Assembly (NCBI RefSeq): GCF_030546575.1
Contig: NZ_JAUOTN010000003.1
Coordinates: forward strand, 496,001 to 560,000
Source: Pontibacter coccineus
Lineage (GTDB): Bacteria; Bacteroidota; Bacteroidia; Cytophagales; Hymenobacteraceae
Direction of reading: 5' to 3'
Length of the DNA: 64,000 bases
Shown here: one piece after another, positions 1 to 9,308 of the stretch
How positions within the stretch are numbered: the stretch's first letter is position 1
Layout of the letters: each line of letters opens with the position of its first letter
Notes under the pieces: generated by a model
What the model saw: only the letters and a program-made list of their open reading frames with translations
Database searches by the model: none
Told to the model about the DNA's origin: nothing
Made by a program: the position numbers and the translations under genes

Positions 1-1
1 C

Positions 2-1519
2 ACCCATAACGGACAGGATGAAGTGCTCACAAACGCTGATCCGGAGCGGCAGGTATATACCGGTTACGACCAGCTATACCTGATGCAGAAGATCAGGTAT
101 AGGGCGAGCGACAATTGGGAACTGCAGTACGGCTTCCATTACTCCACCACTTCCGACGTGCCCCGCTACGACCGCCTCACGCTTTACCGCAACGGGACGC
201 TCCGATCTGCGGAATGGTACTACGGTCCGCAGGTATGGGCCATGAATCACCTGCAGGTAACGCACCGGGCAAACAACAAACTCTTTGATCAGCTGAACAT
301 CGGATTGGCGCACCAGCTGTTTGAGGAGAGTCGCCACAACCGCGACTTAGGAAAAGCGATCCGGTACAACCGCTACGAAAAAGTAAACGCCTACTCCGCC
401 AACCTCGACTTCGAAAAAGCGCTTGGGCAGCGGCACCACCTGTTCTACGGTCTGGAAACGGTCATGAACAAAGTACACTCCACTGGCACCGACCAAAACG
501 TAAATACCAGAGCTGTTGCACCTGGCCCTTCACGCTACCCGGACGGTGCCGACTGGAGCTCGCATGCCGCTTTCCTGACTTACCGTTTCAAAGCAGGCGA
601 GAAACTCACCGTGCTGACAGGAGCCAGGTATAACCACATTCTGCTGCATGCGAACTTTGACAAGCGTTTCTATGATCTTCCTTTCACCTCCGCCGACATC
701 AACACCGGGGCTGTGACCGGAAGTGCGGGGCTGGTGTATAGTCCTGCGCCTTCCTGGCAGCTGAGCACCAATTGGTCTACCGGTTTCCGCTCTCCGAATG
801 TCGATGACGTCGGCAAGATATTCGACTCGGCACCGGGGCTGGTGGTAGTGCCCAATCCGGATCTGAAACCGGAGTATGCTTACAATGCGGACCTGGGGGC
901 GGCCAAGACCTTTGGGGAGGTGCTGAAACTGGACGCCACCGTTTTCTATACCTACCTGCAGGATGCGCTGGTGCGGCGAAACTATACCTTGAACGGCAAC
1001 AGCAGTATCGAGTACGAAGGAGAACTGAGCCAGGTGCAAGCAATTCAGAACGCCGCCTTTGCCAGGGTATGGGGTGTGCAGGCAGGTATGGAACTGAAGC
1101 TCCCCGCTGGCTTTGGCCTCGCTGTCAGGTATAACGTGCAACACGGTCGCGAGGAACTGGACAATGGCACCGAGGCACCTTTGCGACATGCTGCTCCAAC
1201 TTTCGGCACTACCCGTTTGACTTATACCCGCAACCGATTCAAAGCAGACCTCTACGCCGTGTATAACGGAGCGATCCGGTATAACCGGCTGGCACCGGAA
1301 GAGCAGGACAAAGCCTATCTGTATGCCGCTGACGGAAACGGGAAGCCCTACAGTCCGGCCTGGGCCACGCTCAACCTGAAGGCACTCTACCAACTGACCC
1401 AACACCTGTCGCTGAGCGCAGGTATAGAGAACATCACCGATCAGCGTTACCGGCCCTACTCCTCAGGTATAGCGGCAGCGGGCAGAAATGTTGTGCTGTC
1501 GGTGCGGGCTACGCTCTGA
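2..1519 (+). CDS. TonB-dependent receptor, C-terminal part (5' end outside window)
   Basis: The frame is open from the first bases of the window, so the signal peptide, plug domain and first strands lie upstream; the GTG at 23 is only an internal codon. About 505 residues remain. They show alternating aromatic and polar strands typical of the 22-stranded outer-membrane barrel, and the end (NITDQRYRPY, then a last strand finishing VRATL) fits the C-terminal signature of TonB-dependent receptors. Such receptors import iron chelates, heme, vitamin B12 or other large ligands using TonB energy. The ligand cannot be told from this part. Several GGTATA motif copies fall inside the coding region. Confidence 0.9.
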   Translation, partial: THNGQDEVLTNADPERQVYTGYDQLYLMQKIRYRASDNWELQYGFHYSTTSDVPRYDRLTLYRNGTLRSAEWYYGPQVWAMNHLQVTHRANNKLFDQLNIGLAHQLFEESRHNRDLGKAIRYNRYEKVNAYSANLDFEKALGQRHHLFYGLETVMNKVHSTGTDQNVNTRAVAPGPSRYPDGADWSSHAAFLTYRFKAGEKLTVLTGARYNHILLHANFDKRFYDLPFTSADINTGAVTGSAGLVYSPAPSWQLSTNWSTGFRSPNVDDVGKIFDSAPGLVVVPNPDLKPEYAYNADLGAAKTFGEVLKLDATVFYTYLQDALVRRNYTLNGNSSIEYEGELSQVQAIQNAAFARVWGVQAGMELKLPAGFGLAVRYNVQHGREELDNGTEAPLRHAAPTFGTTRLTYTRNRFKADLYAVYNGAIRYNRLAPEEQDKAYLYAADGNGKPYSPAWATLNLKALYQLTQHLSLSAGIENITDQRYRPYSSGIAAAGRNVVLSVRATL

Positions 1520-1537
1520 GGACGTGGTACCTAGTAG

Positions 1538-2119
1538 TTACCATTTCGCATTTTTCAGGGTAAGGCCTACAGCAGCCAGTCGCTGGCCACCATGAAAGCT
1601 TTGAACAGAACCTCTCAGTCCGAACGTCAGACGCTGTTTTACCTTCACATCCAGGTTAAGCGCCAAAACATAGCCTGCCTGTAACCCATTGCGGGAGCGC
1701 ATATCGGGCTGAAACTCCGTAATACTGCCCTGTCCATTATAGTGAATATGGAGTCCACGCAGTTCCCGTTCGCTCGCATACCTTAATACGGGCCCCGCGG
1801 CAGGGTATAGCTGGACGGGGCCAGCGTTAATGAACAGGTTATATGAACCCTCCAGGGCAACTCCATTCGACTTTTGAAACGTTTCGTACCCCGCAGCCCA
1901 GCGACGGGTCTGCTCAATGTAAGTGCCAGTTGCCAACACCTCAAAGCCTGATCGCCTGGAGATCTGTGTTTGCATCCCACCCATAAACCAATGACCGGGT
2001 ATATCGCCGTTCCCGGCATACACGATGCCATAGCCAATTTTAGGAGTCCACTTGTCCTGTGCTATTACGGTATGCGAAGACCAGAAGAGAAGTGCGAACA
2101 GTAGAATTTTGATTTTCAT
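1538..2119 (-). CDS. Secreted protein, probably small outer-membrane barrel
   Basis: This 193-residue protein starts with a clear Sec signal peptide (hydrophobic residues about 4-20, cleavage near VIAQ-DKW). The rest is rich in Gly, Tyr and alternating hydrophobic residues, with strand-like segments such as GYGIVYAG and LTFGLRGSVQ, as in small Bacteroidetes outer-membrane beta-barrels. It converges on the receptor gene upstream, 18 bp from its stop. I do not recognise a named family; a structural role in the outer membrane is inference from composition only. Confidence 0.65.
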   Translation of the reverse strand: MKIKILLFALLFWSSHTVIAQDKWTPKIGYGIVYAGNGDIPGHWFMGGMQTQISRRSGFEVLATGTYIEQTRRWAAGYETFQKSNGVALEGSYNLFINAGPVQLYPAAGPVLRYASERELRGLHIHYNGQGSITEFQPDMRSRNGLQAGYVLALNLDVKVKQRLTFGLRGSVQSFHGGQRLAAVGLTLKNAKW

Positions 2120-2251
2120 AAGCGGGAGTTTTTAGTCGTTAGAGATGAAAGATGGATGACACGATTTATATATAAAATATAAAATAATTTATAACAATAT
2201 ATGTGCCAGTTTAATAACCTATCTGATAATCAAGGATGGAGGAACAGGTAT

Positions 2252-2294
2252 AAAAAAGCGAAGGCAGCCCCATCGGAGCTGCCTTCGCTTTTTT
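2252..2294. terminator. Bidirectional rho-independent terminator
   Basis: The arms GCGAAGGCAGC (2258-2268) and GCTGCCTTCGC (2278-2288) pair perfectly around a 9-nt loop, with six A before and six T after. It lies just beyond the 3' end of the minus-strand BNR gene. A CAGGTATA motif copy flanks it on each side. Confidence 0.92.
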
Positions 2295-2315
2295 CAGGTA
2301 TAGCCGAAGCCAGAA

Positions 2316-5252
2316 TTAGCTTCTGGATCTGCGTTCCTGCGCCTTTAAAGTGAATTCAGAGGTTGATTTGCCGCCGTCGGCTGTCTCTACCTCCACAATG
2401 TACTTTCCTGGCTGCAGGTAGATTACTTTGTTGTCGGCGGCTTCTACTTTCACCGCTTCTTCGCCGTCTTTCTTGCTGCCATTCAAGGCTGTTTCGTAGG
2501 CTTTCGCGTTAGCCTGGTCTACTGAGAAGTTGTAGGCCACGTAGTTCAAGCCACGCTCATGCTCATCTTTCAGTTCTTTCAGCAACTGCCCTTTGTCCGT
2601 CTTGATGCGGATCGTGGCAGTGCCGGCCTGTGCCGTGTAATAAGGGATTTCCAGCGTAGACTCTGCCGGCTCACCCCAGGCTCCCCACGACTGTCCCCAA
2701 CGCGGGTTGTAATTGGTCGGCTGGAAGGCGAACAAATGTAACTTTTGGCTGCGAATCTCCGGCGTGAGTTGCTGCAGGTGTTCCACATTGGCAATGTAGA
2801 TCGAGCGGCCGTGCGTGCCTACGATCAAATCGTTGTCACGTGGGTGTACGACCACGTCGTGCACAGCTACGGCTGGCATGCCGTTGCGCATCTGCATGAA
2901 GGTCTTGCCACGATCCAGTGAAATGTACAGGCCGTGGTCGGTGCCTACATAGAGCAGGTCAGGGTTCTTTGGATCTTCCTTCACTACGTTGATGGCTTCG
3001 GCTGGCAGGTTCGTGCCCAGGCGCTCCCACTTTTTGCCGTTGTCTTCCGATACGTACAGGTAAGGCGTGAAGTCATCCCAACGGTAACCATTGAGCGAGG
3101 TATACACCCGGTTTTCGCTGTGGTTAGAAGCTACCACCGTGGACACCCACATGTGCTGCGGCAATTTCTTAGAGATGTTCTCCCAGTTATAGCCACCGTC
3201 TTTGGACACATGAACCGCCCCGTCATCAGAACCGGTATAGAGCAGGCCGAATTTCAGCGGGGACTCGTCAATGCTGGTCAGCGTGCCGAAGCCCACGTCG
3301 CCTTTCAAACCGCCGTTGGTCAAATCGTCCGAGAGGGTTTGCATCTCCTCGCCCTTTTTCATGGAGCGGTGGAATTTGTTGGAACCGAAGTAAAGGATGT
3401 CCTGGTTGTGGCGGCTCAAATGAATCGGGCTTTCCCAGTTAAAGCGGAGCGGTGTTTCGCCCAGCTCATGGCTTGGTCTAACTGAAACCCGCTGGCCGGT
3501 GCGCTTGTCCACGCGGGCGTAGTTGCCGTACTGCGAGCCCAGGTATACGGTGTTGTTGTCGCGGAAATCCACCTGCACCATCATGCCGTCGCCACCGCCC
3601 AAACGCTGGTATGGGTAGCGGCCGTTCTGGGTCCAGGCGGAGCTGAACTGGTAGTTGCTTGGACCGTACCAGGTGCCGTTGTCCTGCAGACCGCCATAGA
3701 TGTTGTAAGGTTTCTCCATGTCCACGGCCACGGCGTAGAACTGGCCTACGGAAGGGGAGTTGGCGATGGCCCAGGTCTTGCCGTCGTCGTAGGTGATGTT
3801 GAGGCCACCGTCGTTGCCGTTGATGACGTAACCGGGCTTGTCGGGGCTCACCCACAGCGCCTGGTGGTCGGAGTGCACGTTGTCACCCTCAATGTTGCGG
3901 AACGTTTTGCCGCCGTCATCTGAGGTCAGGAGGGGCACCCCCAGCAGGTATACCTTATCCGGGTTGTAAGGCGCCACACGCACCACGCCGAAGTAGTAGC
4001 CGTAGCTCGAGTACATGTCGTCGATCGGCTTCTCGTGCGTTTTTTTCCAGGTCTTGCCAGCGTCGTCAGAGCGGTAAAGCTCAGCACCTTTCACCGGGGC
4101 CTCCGTTGTCACCGCCAATGGGTCGTCCAGGTAAGCAGCCAGCGCGGCCGGTTTGATCTTGCCGCTCTTTACGTCCGCCTTCACCGTCTTGGCGGTATAC
4201 TTGGCCGGGAAGCGGTTACTGTCGAGGAAGCTGTTCAGGTCCTTGTCGTTCAAGGCCAGGAAAGCCTCCGTCGTCATCCCCTTGAATTGATCCTTCTGCA
4301 ATTCACCTGCTTTCGGTTCCTTTTTCTCTGCCTGGCGCAGCTCCTGGTTATCCAGGAAAGCATAGATGATGTTCGGGTTGCCCGGGTGAATGTCGAGACC
4401 GATACGGCCCACACCTTCAGAAGTCGGGAAGCCGCTGCCCTCGTTCGTCACACGCGTCCAGGTGTTGCCACCGTCCGTTGACTTGTGAATGCCGGAGGTT
4501 TTGCCGCCTTCCACGAAATCCCAGGCGCGGCGCTCGCGGTGCCACATGGCCGCGTACACGTTGTTGGGGTTCTTCGGGTCGATCACCAGGTCGATGGCGC
4601 CCGTATTATCATCGATGAAGAGCGTCTTTTTCCAGGTTTTGCCGCCGTCCGTGGTTTTGTAGATGCCTCGGTCTTTGTTAGGCGAGTACAGATGGCCTAC
4701 TGCTGCTACCCATACCGTGTTCGGGTCCGTTGGATGCAGCACGATGCGACCGATGTGGTGCGTGTCGTCGAGTCCCATGTGCTGCCAGGTTTTGCCCCCG
4801 TCGGTACTTTTGTATACCCCCACGCCCGAGTATGAGGAGCGGCTGGAGTTGCTCTCGCCGGTTCCGATCCAGATGGTTTGGTTGTTGTTCCAGTCCACGG
4901 CGATGTCACCAATCGTCATCACGGCTTCGTTGTCGAAGATCGGCTCAAAGGAGATGCCGTTGTTAGTGGTTCGCCAGAGACCGCCCGAGGCGTAAGCCGC
5001 GTAGAAATTGGTGGGGTCTTTCGGGTTTACATCCAGGTCGGTGATGCGGCCACTTTGTACGGTAGGGCCTACGTTGCGGAAGGCCACGTTTTTGACCAAG
5101 GAGTTCTGGTCGAGTTGCTGACGCTTTTCGGTTGTCTGCAGCCTTTCTTTGGCGGGTGTGGAGGCCGGCTGCTTGGGTGCTTTCTTCTGAGCCTGCACAG
5201 CGCCCCCGCTCAGGGCCACCAGCAGCGCGACAGAAAGTATACGCTTTTGCAT
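2316..5252 (-). CDS. Secreted BNR/sortilin-like beta-propeller protein (VPS10-type glycosyl-hydrolase-like)
   Basis: This 978-residue protein has a signal peptide (MQKRILSVALLVALSGGAVQAQ). It carries many Asp-box/BNR motifs of the form S-x-D-x-G-x-T-W, for example STDGGKTW, STDGGNTW, SDDAGKTW, SKDGGYNW and SEDNGKKW, which mark sortilin/VPS10-type ten-bladed or tandem seven-bladed propellers. A low-complexity Lys/Gln segment follows the signal peptide, and the last 130 residues look like an immunoglobulin-type domain (PGKYIVEVETADGGKSTSEF). Bacteroidetes make many such exported proteins, often annotated as glycosyl hydrolases, but I see no catalytic residues. Binding to a protein or glycan is the safer guess. 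It ends at the 2252-2294 terminator. Confidence 0.85.
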   Translation of the reverse strand: MQKRILSVALLVALSGGAVQAQKKAPKQPASTPAKERLQTTEKRQQLDQNSLVKNVAFRNVGPTVQSGRITDLDVNPKDPTNFYAAYASGGLWRTTNNGISFEPIFDNEAVMTIGDIAVDWNNNQTIWIGTGESNSSRSSYSGVGVYKSTDGGKTWQHMGLDDTHHIGRIVLHPTDPNTVWVAAVGHLYSPNKDRGIYKTTDGGKTWKKTLFIDDNTGAIDLVIDPKNPNNVYAAMWHRERRAWDFVEGGKTSGIHKSTDGGNTWTRVTNEGSGFPTSEGVGRIGLDIHPGNPNIIYAFLDNQELRQAEKKEPKAGELQKDQFKGMTTEAFLALNDKDLNSFLDSNRFPAKYTAKTVKADVKSGKIKPAALAAYLDDPLAVTTEAPVKGAELYRSDDAGKTWKKTHEKPIDDMYSSYGYYFGVVRVAPYNPDKVYLLGVPLLTSDDGGKTFRNIEGDNVHSDHQALWVSPDKPGYVINGNDGGLNITYDDGKTWAIANSPSVGQFYAVAVDMEKPYNIYGGLQDNGTWYGPSNYQFSSAWTQNGRYPYQRLGGGDGMMVQVDFRDNNTVYLGSQYGNYARVDKRTGQRVSVRPSHELGETPLRFNWESPIHLSRHNQDILYFGSNKFHRSMKKGEEMQTLSDDLTNGGLKGDVGFGTLTSIDESPLKFGLLYTGSDDGAVHVSKDGGYNWENISKKLPQHMWVSTVVASNHSENRVYTSLNGYRWDDFTPYLYVSEDNGKKWERLGTNLPAEAINVVKEDPKNPDLLYVGTDHGLYISLDRGKTFMQMRNGMPAVAVHDVVVHPRDNDLIVGTHGRSIYIANVEHLQQLTPEIRSQKLHLFAFQPTNYNPRWGQSWGAWGEPAESTLEIPYYTAQAGTATIRIKTDKGQLLKELKDEHERGLNYVAYNFSVDQANAKAYETALNGSKKDGEEAVKVEAADNKVIYLQPGKYIVEVETADGGKSTSEFTLKAQERRSRS

Positions 5253-5537
5253 TGTGTAGATGTAGGTATAGTTTAGAGTAGATTGTTTGAGTTTCTAAAG
5301 CTAAGGAATTGTACCGGATTTTGGAAGAACTCGAAGAGCTGCTAAACATTTGTTATATTAGGTCATGAGTTTCACCCGGCCGAAAAAAAGTATTTTGATC
5401 TTGTGCACAGGGATGGCAAAAGGTTGAAGCTTGGTGACAATGGTTTAAGTGAGCCCAGAGTTGCAGATGATTAGGGCAAATAATTTTACGCTTTTTGGTA
5501 AGTCTATACCTGTAAATAAGAATCAATACCAAGTCAT

Positions 5538-6302
5538 ATGAAAGTCAACCTATTCGCTTATTTGCTGTTGTTGCTTGTATCCGGCAGTTTTCAAGCCTGC
5601 GATCGGGCAGATAGTTCTTCGATTTCAAATCCGGGAACAGCGTCTGCCCGCATCCTGATCTTCTCCAAAACAACAGGGTTCCGGCATGCTTCTATACCTG
5701 TTGGCAAAGCAGCGCTTAGGAAGCTAGGGCATGAGCATCAGGTAAAAGTGGACACAACCGAAAATGCAGCGTACTTTGTGGCGGATTCGCTGAAGCAGTA
5801 TCGGGCCGTTGTGTTTCTGAACACAACCCTGGACGTGCTGAACCCGGAGCAGCAAACAGCTTTCGAAAACTACATCCGCGGAGGCGGAGGTTTTGCAGGT
5901 GTACATGCTGCCACAGACACAGAGTATGATTGGCCCTGGTATACCAAGCTGGTAGGCGCGCAGTTCGAAAGCCACCCGAAAGTGCAGCAGGCAGTCGTTG
6001 CCGTAGCTAAGAGAGATCACCCCGCTACAAAAGGACTTCCTGAGAGATGGGAGCGCACCGACGAATGGTATAACTTCAAAAATCTGAATCCGAAAGTACA
6101 AGTACTGGCCAGACTGGACGAGTCTACCTATACAGGGGGCAAGCATGGCGAGCAACACCCCATTGCCTGGTTCCATGCTTATGATGGAGGCAGGGCATTT
6201 TATACCGGCCTTGGCCATACTGTAGAAAGTTACAGCGAACCGGCCTTTCTGGAGCATGTTTGGGGAGGCATTGCCTATGCCATGGGAAAAGAGCGTGAGT
6301 AA
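5538..6302 (+). CDS. ThuA-domain lipoprotein
   Basis: The protein has 254 residues. Its N-terminus is a lipoprotein signal with lipobox SFQAC (Cys about residue 21), so it is probably anchored in the envelope. The rest matches the ThuA (trehalose utilisation) fold, a class I glutamine-amidotransferase-like domain: ILIFSKTTGFRHASI near the start, a central GGGGFAGVHAATDTEYDWPWY, and VARRDHPATKGLP-like and GRAFYTGLGHT-like segments. In Bacteroidetes these domains accompany sugar and glycoside metabolism, but the substrate is unknown. The ATG at 5538 gives a complete signal peptide. The 285-bp gap upstream shows no clear promoter. Confidence 0.85.
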   Translation: MKVNLFAYLLLLLVSGSFQACDRADSSSISNPGTASARILIFSKTTGFRHASIPVGKAALRKLGHEHQVKVDTTENAAYFVADSLKQYRAVVFLNTTLDVLNPEQQTAFENYIRGGGGFAGVHAATDTEYDWPWYTKLVGAQFESHPKVQQAVVAVAKRDHPATKGLPERWERTDEWYNFKNLNPKVQVLARLDESTYTGGKHGEQHPIAWFHAYDGGRAFYTGLGHTVESYSEPAFLEHVWGGIAYAMGKERE

Positions 6303-6374
6303 ATTCGAGCCACTTGCGTACTACACGTTCACAGGCTTCGGCACACAGCATTAGTTTTTATAATTTACCATATA

Positions 6375-7349
6375 GTGAATAACACACTCGATATACTGAT
6401 CGTAGGCGGTGGCCCCATCGGGCTTGCCTGCGGACTGGAGGCAAAAAAGGCTGGCCTGACTTACCTGATCGTGGAGAAGGGCACGCTGGTGAACTCGCTT
6501 TTCAACTATCCCTCGCACATGACCTTTTTCTCCACCTCCGACAGGCTGGAGATCGGCGGCTATCCATTTCCCTCCATCCACGCCAAGCCCAACCGGAACG
6601 AGGCGCTGGAGTACTACCGCCGGGTGGCCGATACAGGCGCCCTGCACATCAATTTGTTTGAGGAAGTAAAAGAGATTGTGCGGGAGGAAGAGCTATACCT
6701 GATCAGCACCAATAAAGCCGGCTACAGGGCAAAGCACGTGATCATCGCGACCGGTTTTTACGACATTCCCAATAAACTCGGTATACCGGGCGAGGAGCTT
6801 GACAAGGTGCGGCACTACTACTACGATCCGCATTTCTATTACAAGCAGAAGGTGGTGGTCATCGGGGCCAATAATTCTTCGGCGGACGTGGCGCTGGAAA
6901 CCTGGCGCAAAGGAGCAGAGGTGACCATGGTGGTGCGCGACGGCGAGCTGGGCCGCATCAAATACTGGACCAAGCCCGACCTAGAAAACCGCATTGCCGA
7001 AGGCTGCATCAAAGCCTATTTCAACTCCCGCATCACCGAGGTGCGGGAAGACGAAGTGGACATCCTGACGCCGGAGGGGAAAATAACGATCGCCAATGAT
7101 TATGTGATGGCCATGACCGGTTACCAGCCGAATTTTGCCTTTCTGGAGAAAATAGGCGTGAAGCTATCGGATGACGTATACCGGCACCCGTTCCATAACC
7201 CCGACACCATGGAAACCAATCTACCGGGCCTATACCTGGCTGGCGTGGTGTGCGGCGGCATGGAAACACACGTGTGGTTCATCGAAAACTCCCGGGAGCA
7301 CGCCGTGAAGATTGTGAAGCATATAGTGGGGGAGCAGGCTAAAACATAA
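6375..7349 (+). CDS. ypdA: YpdA-type bacillithiol-disulfide reductase
   Basis: This 324-residue flavoprotein has an N-terminal FAD-binding Rossmann motif (ILIVGGGPIGLACG) and a second NADPH-binding motif (VVVIGANNSSADVALE, about residue 160). The C-terminal half has FAD contacts in GLYLAGVVCGG. It lacks the CxxC of thioredoxin reductase, as expected of YpdA/Bdr, which reduces oxidised bacillithiol with NADPH. Bacillithiol is made by many Bacteroidetes, which fits. The start is GTG at 6375, just before the Rossmann strand. The last 11 bp overlap the convergent gene at 7339. Confidence 0.88.
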   Translation: MNNTLDILIVGGGPIGLACGLEAKKAGLTYLIVEKGTLVNSLFNYPSHMTFFSTSDRLEIGGYPFPSIHAKPNRNEALEYYRRVADTGALHINLFEEVKEIVREEELYLISTNKAGYRAKHVIIATGFYDIPNKLGIPGEELDKVRHYYYDPHFYYKQKVVVIGANNSSADVALETWRKGAEVTMVVRDGELGRIKYWTKPDLENRIAEGCIKAYFNSRITEVREDEVDILTPEGKITIANDYVMAMTGYQPNFAFLEKIGVKLSDDVYRHPFHNPDTMETNLPGLYLAGVVCGGMETHVWFIENSREHAVKIVKHIVGEQAKT

Positions 7350-7896
7350 AGCCCAGTTGCACCGACACGCGCTTGAAGTTTATCTTTTGTTCTGACTCGT
7401 TGCCTCCCCAGGTATAGACGGTTTCTGCTTTCTGGGTTTTGTAGCCGGCCGCAAAGGTATAGGCGGTGCTATGGCCGCTCCTGACACGGAAGCCCAGGGC
7501 CGGGTTAAACATCCAGCCGCCCTTCTTTTTTTCATTGTCAGATTCGTGGCTCAGTAAAGCGGAGCCATACCCGGCATCGATGCTGTAGATCGGGCTAATA
7601 CGTGTGTCGAATACCTCACCGCGAATACCCACCGCAAAAGGCGTGATCAGGAGGTTGTTATAAAAATCAAATCCGGTGGTGGCGCCTACAGCCAGGAGCC
7701 TGTGCAGGCGGAATCCATTGAAAATCTTGACAGAAGGCGCAGCCACAAAATTGTCTATATCACCCTGTTTGTTGTTCCCGTACAGGTAGCCGATCTCGAC
7801 CGTGCCCCTATAGTGTTTTACAGGCTGTTCTTCAGACTGCGCCATCGTCAGTCCGGAAGTGAAAAAAAACAGGGTGAGCAGGTATAGAAATTTCAT
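7339..7896 (-). CDS. Secreted protein, probable outer-membrane beta-barrel
   Basis: The 185-residue protein has a signal peptide (MKFLYLLTLFFFTSGLTMAQ, cleavage before SEEQ). It then has repeated strand-like segments (GTVEIGYLYGN, AVGIRGEVFDTRI, TAYTFAAGYKTQ) and a final aromatic strand ending GFMF, typical of an outer-membrane barrel terminus. No family name is certain. It lies 18 bp downstream of the LVIVD lipoprotein gene on the same strand, so the two are probably co-transcribed. Its stop overlaps the end of ypdA on the other strand. Confidence 0.7.
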   Translation of the reverse strand: MKFLYLLTLFFFTSGLTMAQSEEQPVKHYRGTVEIGYLYGNNKQGDIDNFVAAPSVKIFNGFRLHRLLAVGATTGFDFYNNLLITPFAVGIRGEVFDTRISPIYSIDAGYGSALLSHESDNEKKKGGWMFNPALGFRVRSGHSTAYTFAAGYKTQKAETVYTWGGNESEQKINFKRVSVQLGFMF

Positions 7897-7914
7897 AGAG
7901 CGGCGATGAGATGA

Positions 7915-9198
7915 TTAGCGTGATACGGGCAGCTTGCTGAGCAGCTTGATGTCTTTCAGGTTGCTGTAGTCGTACTGGTAGAGGCCATCCTGGCCTATCA
8001 GCAGCAGGTTGCTCCCCAGCGGGATCACATCAAAGGCATCGTGCTCTTTGAAATGGGAGAGCAGGTTATCGCTCACTTTCAGGTGATCCTTGGCATCAAA
8101 GATCTTCAGGCCGTACTTGCCCTCACAGAGGAAGAGTGTTGAGCGGTCTATACCTAGACCGTGCGGATTTTGCATGGGGTAGGTTTTGATAAGCTGCGGA
8201 CTGCGCGGGTTGCTGATATTGATCACTTCGAGCTGGTTGGTGAAGCCGGCGCAGGCATTGCCCGAGCGTAGCGTCACCCAGGCCAGGTCGCCCTCCACCA
8301 CCACCGGGTCGCAGCTGTTGACGTGTGCGTAAGTAGACAGGTGCACCGGGCTTGTCGGATTGCTGTTGTCGTAGATGTGCATACCTGTGGTGGAGCCGAT
8401 GAACAGCTTGTCTTCGTAAGGAAAGATGGTTTCGATGCCCCAGCCCAGCCTGATTTTCTCGCCCTTTTTCGGGCTAGCCATGTTGCTGATATCAAGCACC
8501 TGCAGGTCAGAGTTGCTGACGGTATACAAATGATTGCCGGAGATCGTAAACCTTGCCATCGAGCCGCCTTTGCCAGCCGAATTGCTGGGCTGCGCCACGG
8601 AAGCGGAAGCGAAGGAAACTCCGTCAAAAGTCATCCAGCCATTGCGCCAGCCCGGACCAGCACTACTACAGTCGGTGCCGGGTGGCTGTGTTAGCTGCGT
8701 TTCTTTAAATTCAGAGATGAAGACCGAAGCTGTATCGTTGACCAGCATCCCGAAGTAGGTCGGGAAGACATTTTCAACGCGGTTGATGAGCCTGACATCC
8801 AGTGGATTGCTGATGTCAAGGGCCACCAGGTCGATGTAGTTGTCGGCGTACAGAATATTGCCCTTCACTGCCATGTCCAGATTGCCCGGAATAGTGATAA
8901 AGCTTAGGAAGCGGGGCGCTCTGGGATTGGAATTGTCGATGATGTGGACCCCTTTGTTTACCTCATTGATGAAAAGGTAGTGCCCTTTGGCGTAGATCTT
9001 GCCCGGCTCCCGGAGGGTTTGTGCTGGCGCTACCTCCACAGCACTCTGCAAATTTGCCCGCAGCACGTACACCGGCTCGAATACGGTGAAGGTTAGAGTC
9101 GACTCACATTCGTCGGAGCAGGAGCTCAGCAGCAGGGCAGGCAGGAAAAACAGCAGGGCGATGGCTCGCTGTAGTACGGGTAGAGGTCCTTTTTTCAT
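7915..9198 (-). CDS. LVIVD-repeat lipoprotein
   Basis: The protein has 427 residues. The lipoprotein signal peptide ends in lipobox LLSSC (about residue 27). The mature part is a run of about 40-45-residue repeats with the core [LV]-x-[IV]-[IV]-D-[IV]-S-N-P, visible as VHIIDNSNPRAP, LVALDISNPLDV, LQVLDISNMASP, MHIYDNSNPTSP and LEVINISNPRSP. This is the LVIVD repeat, thought to form a beta-propeller on the cell surface. The function is unknown; adhesion or scaffolding is a guess. The second gene in the pair is the 185-residue barrel-like protein. Confidence 0.88.
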   Translation of the reverse strand: MKKGPLPVLQRAIALLFFLPALLLSSCSDECESTLTFTVFEPVYVLRANLQSAVEVAPAQTLREPGKIYAKGHYLFINEVNKGVHIIDNSNPRAPRFLSFITIPGNLDMAVKGNILYADNYIDLVALDISNPLDVRLINRVENVFPTYFGMLVNDTASVFISEFKETQLTQPPGTDCSSAGPGWRNGWMTFDGVSFASASVAQPSNSAGKGGSMARFTISGNHLYTVSNSDLQVLDISNMASPKKGEKIRLGWGIETIFPYEDKLFIGSTTGMHIYDNSNPTSPVHLSTYAHVNSCDPVVVEGDLAWVTLRSGNACAGFTNQLEVINISNPRSPQLIKTYPMQNPHGLGIDRSTLFLCEGKYGLKIFDAKDHLKVSDNLLSHFKEHDAFDVIPLGSNLLLIGQDGLYQYDYSNLKDIKLLSKLPVSR

Positions 9199-9308
9199 GA
9201 TAGTCCTTTCTAAATGTGAAGCAATCGGCCTTTATAATCTACAATTATTTGCCTTTTAACTACAGGACCCTGAAACAGATGGAATGGTTGTAAGGTGTTA
9301 AAAACTTT

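Noticed and set aside
530..1405. 291-codon minus-strand frame opposite the receptor
   Set aside because: It is a long shadow of the G/C-rich receptor gene, with no signal or domain pattern of its own.
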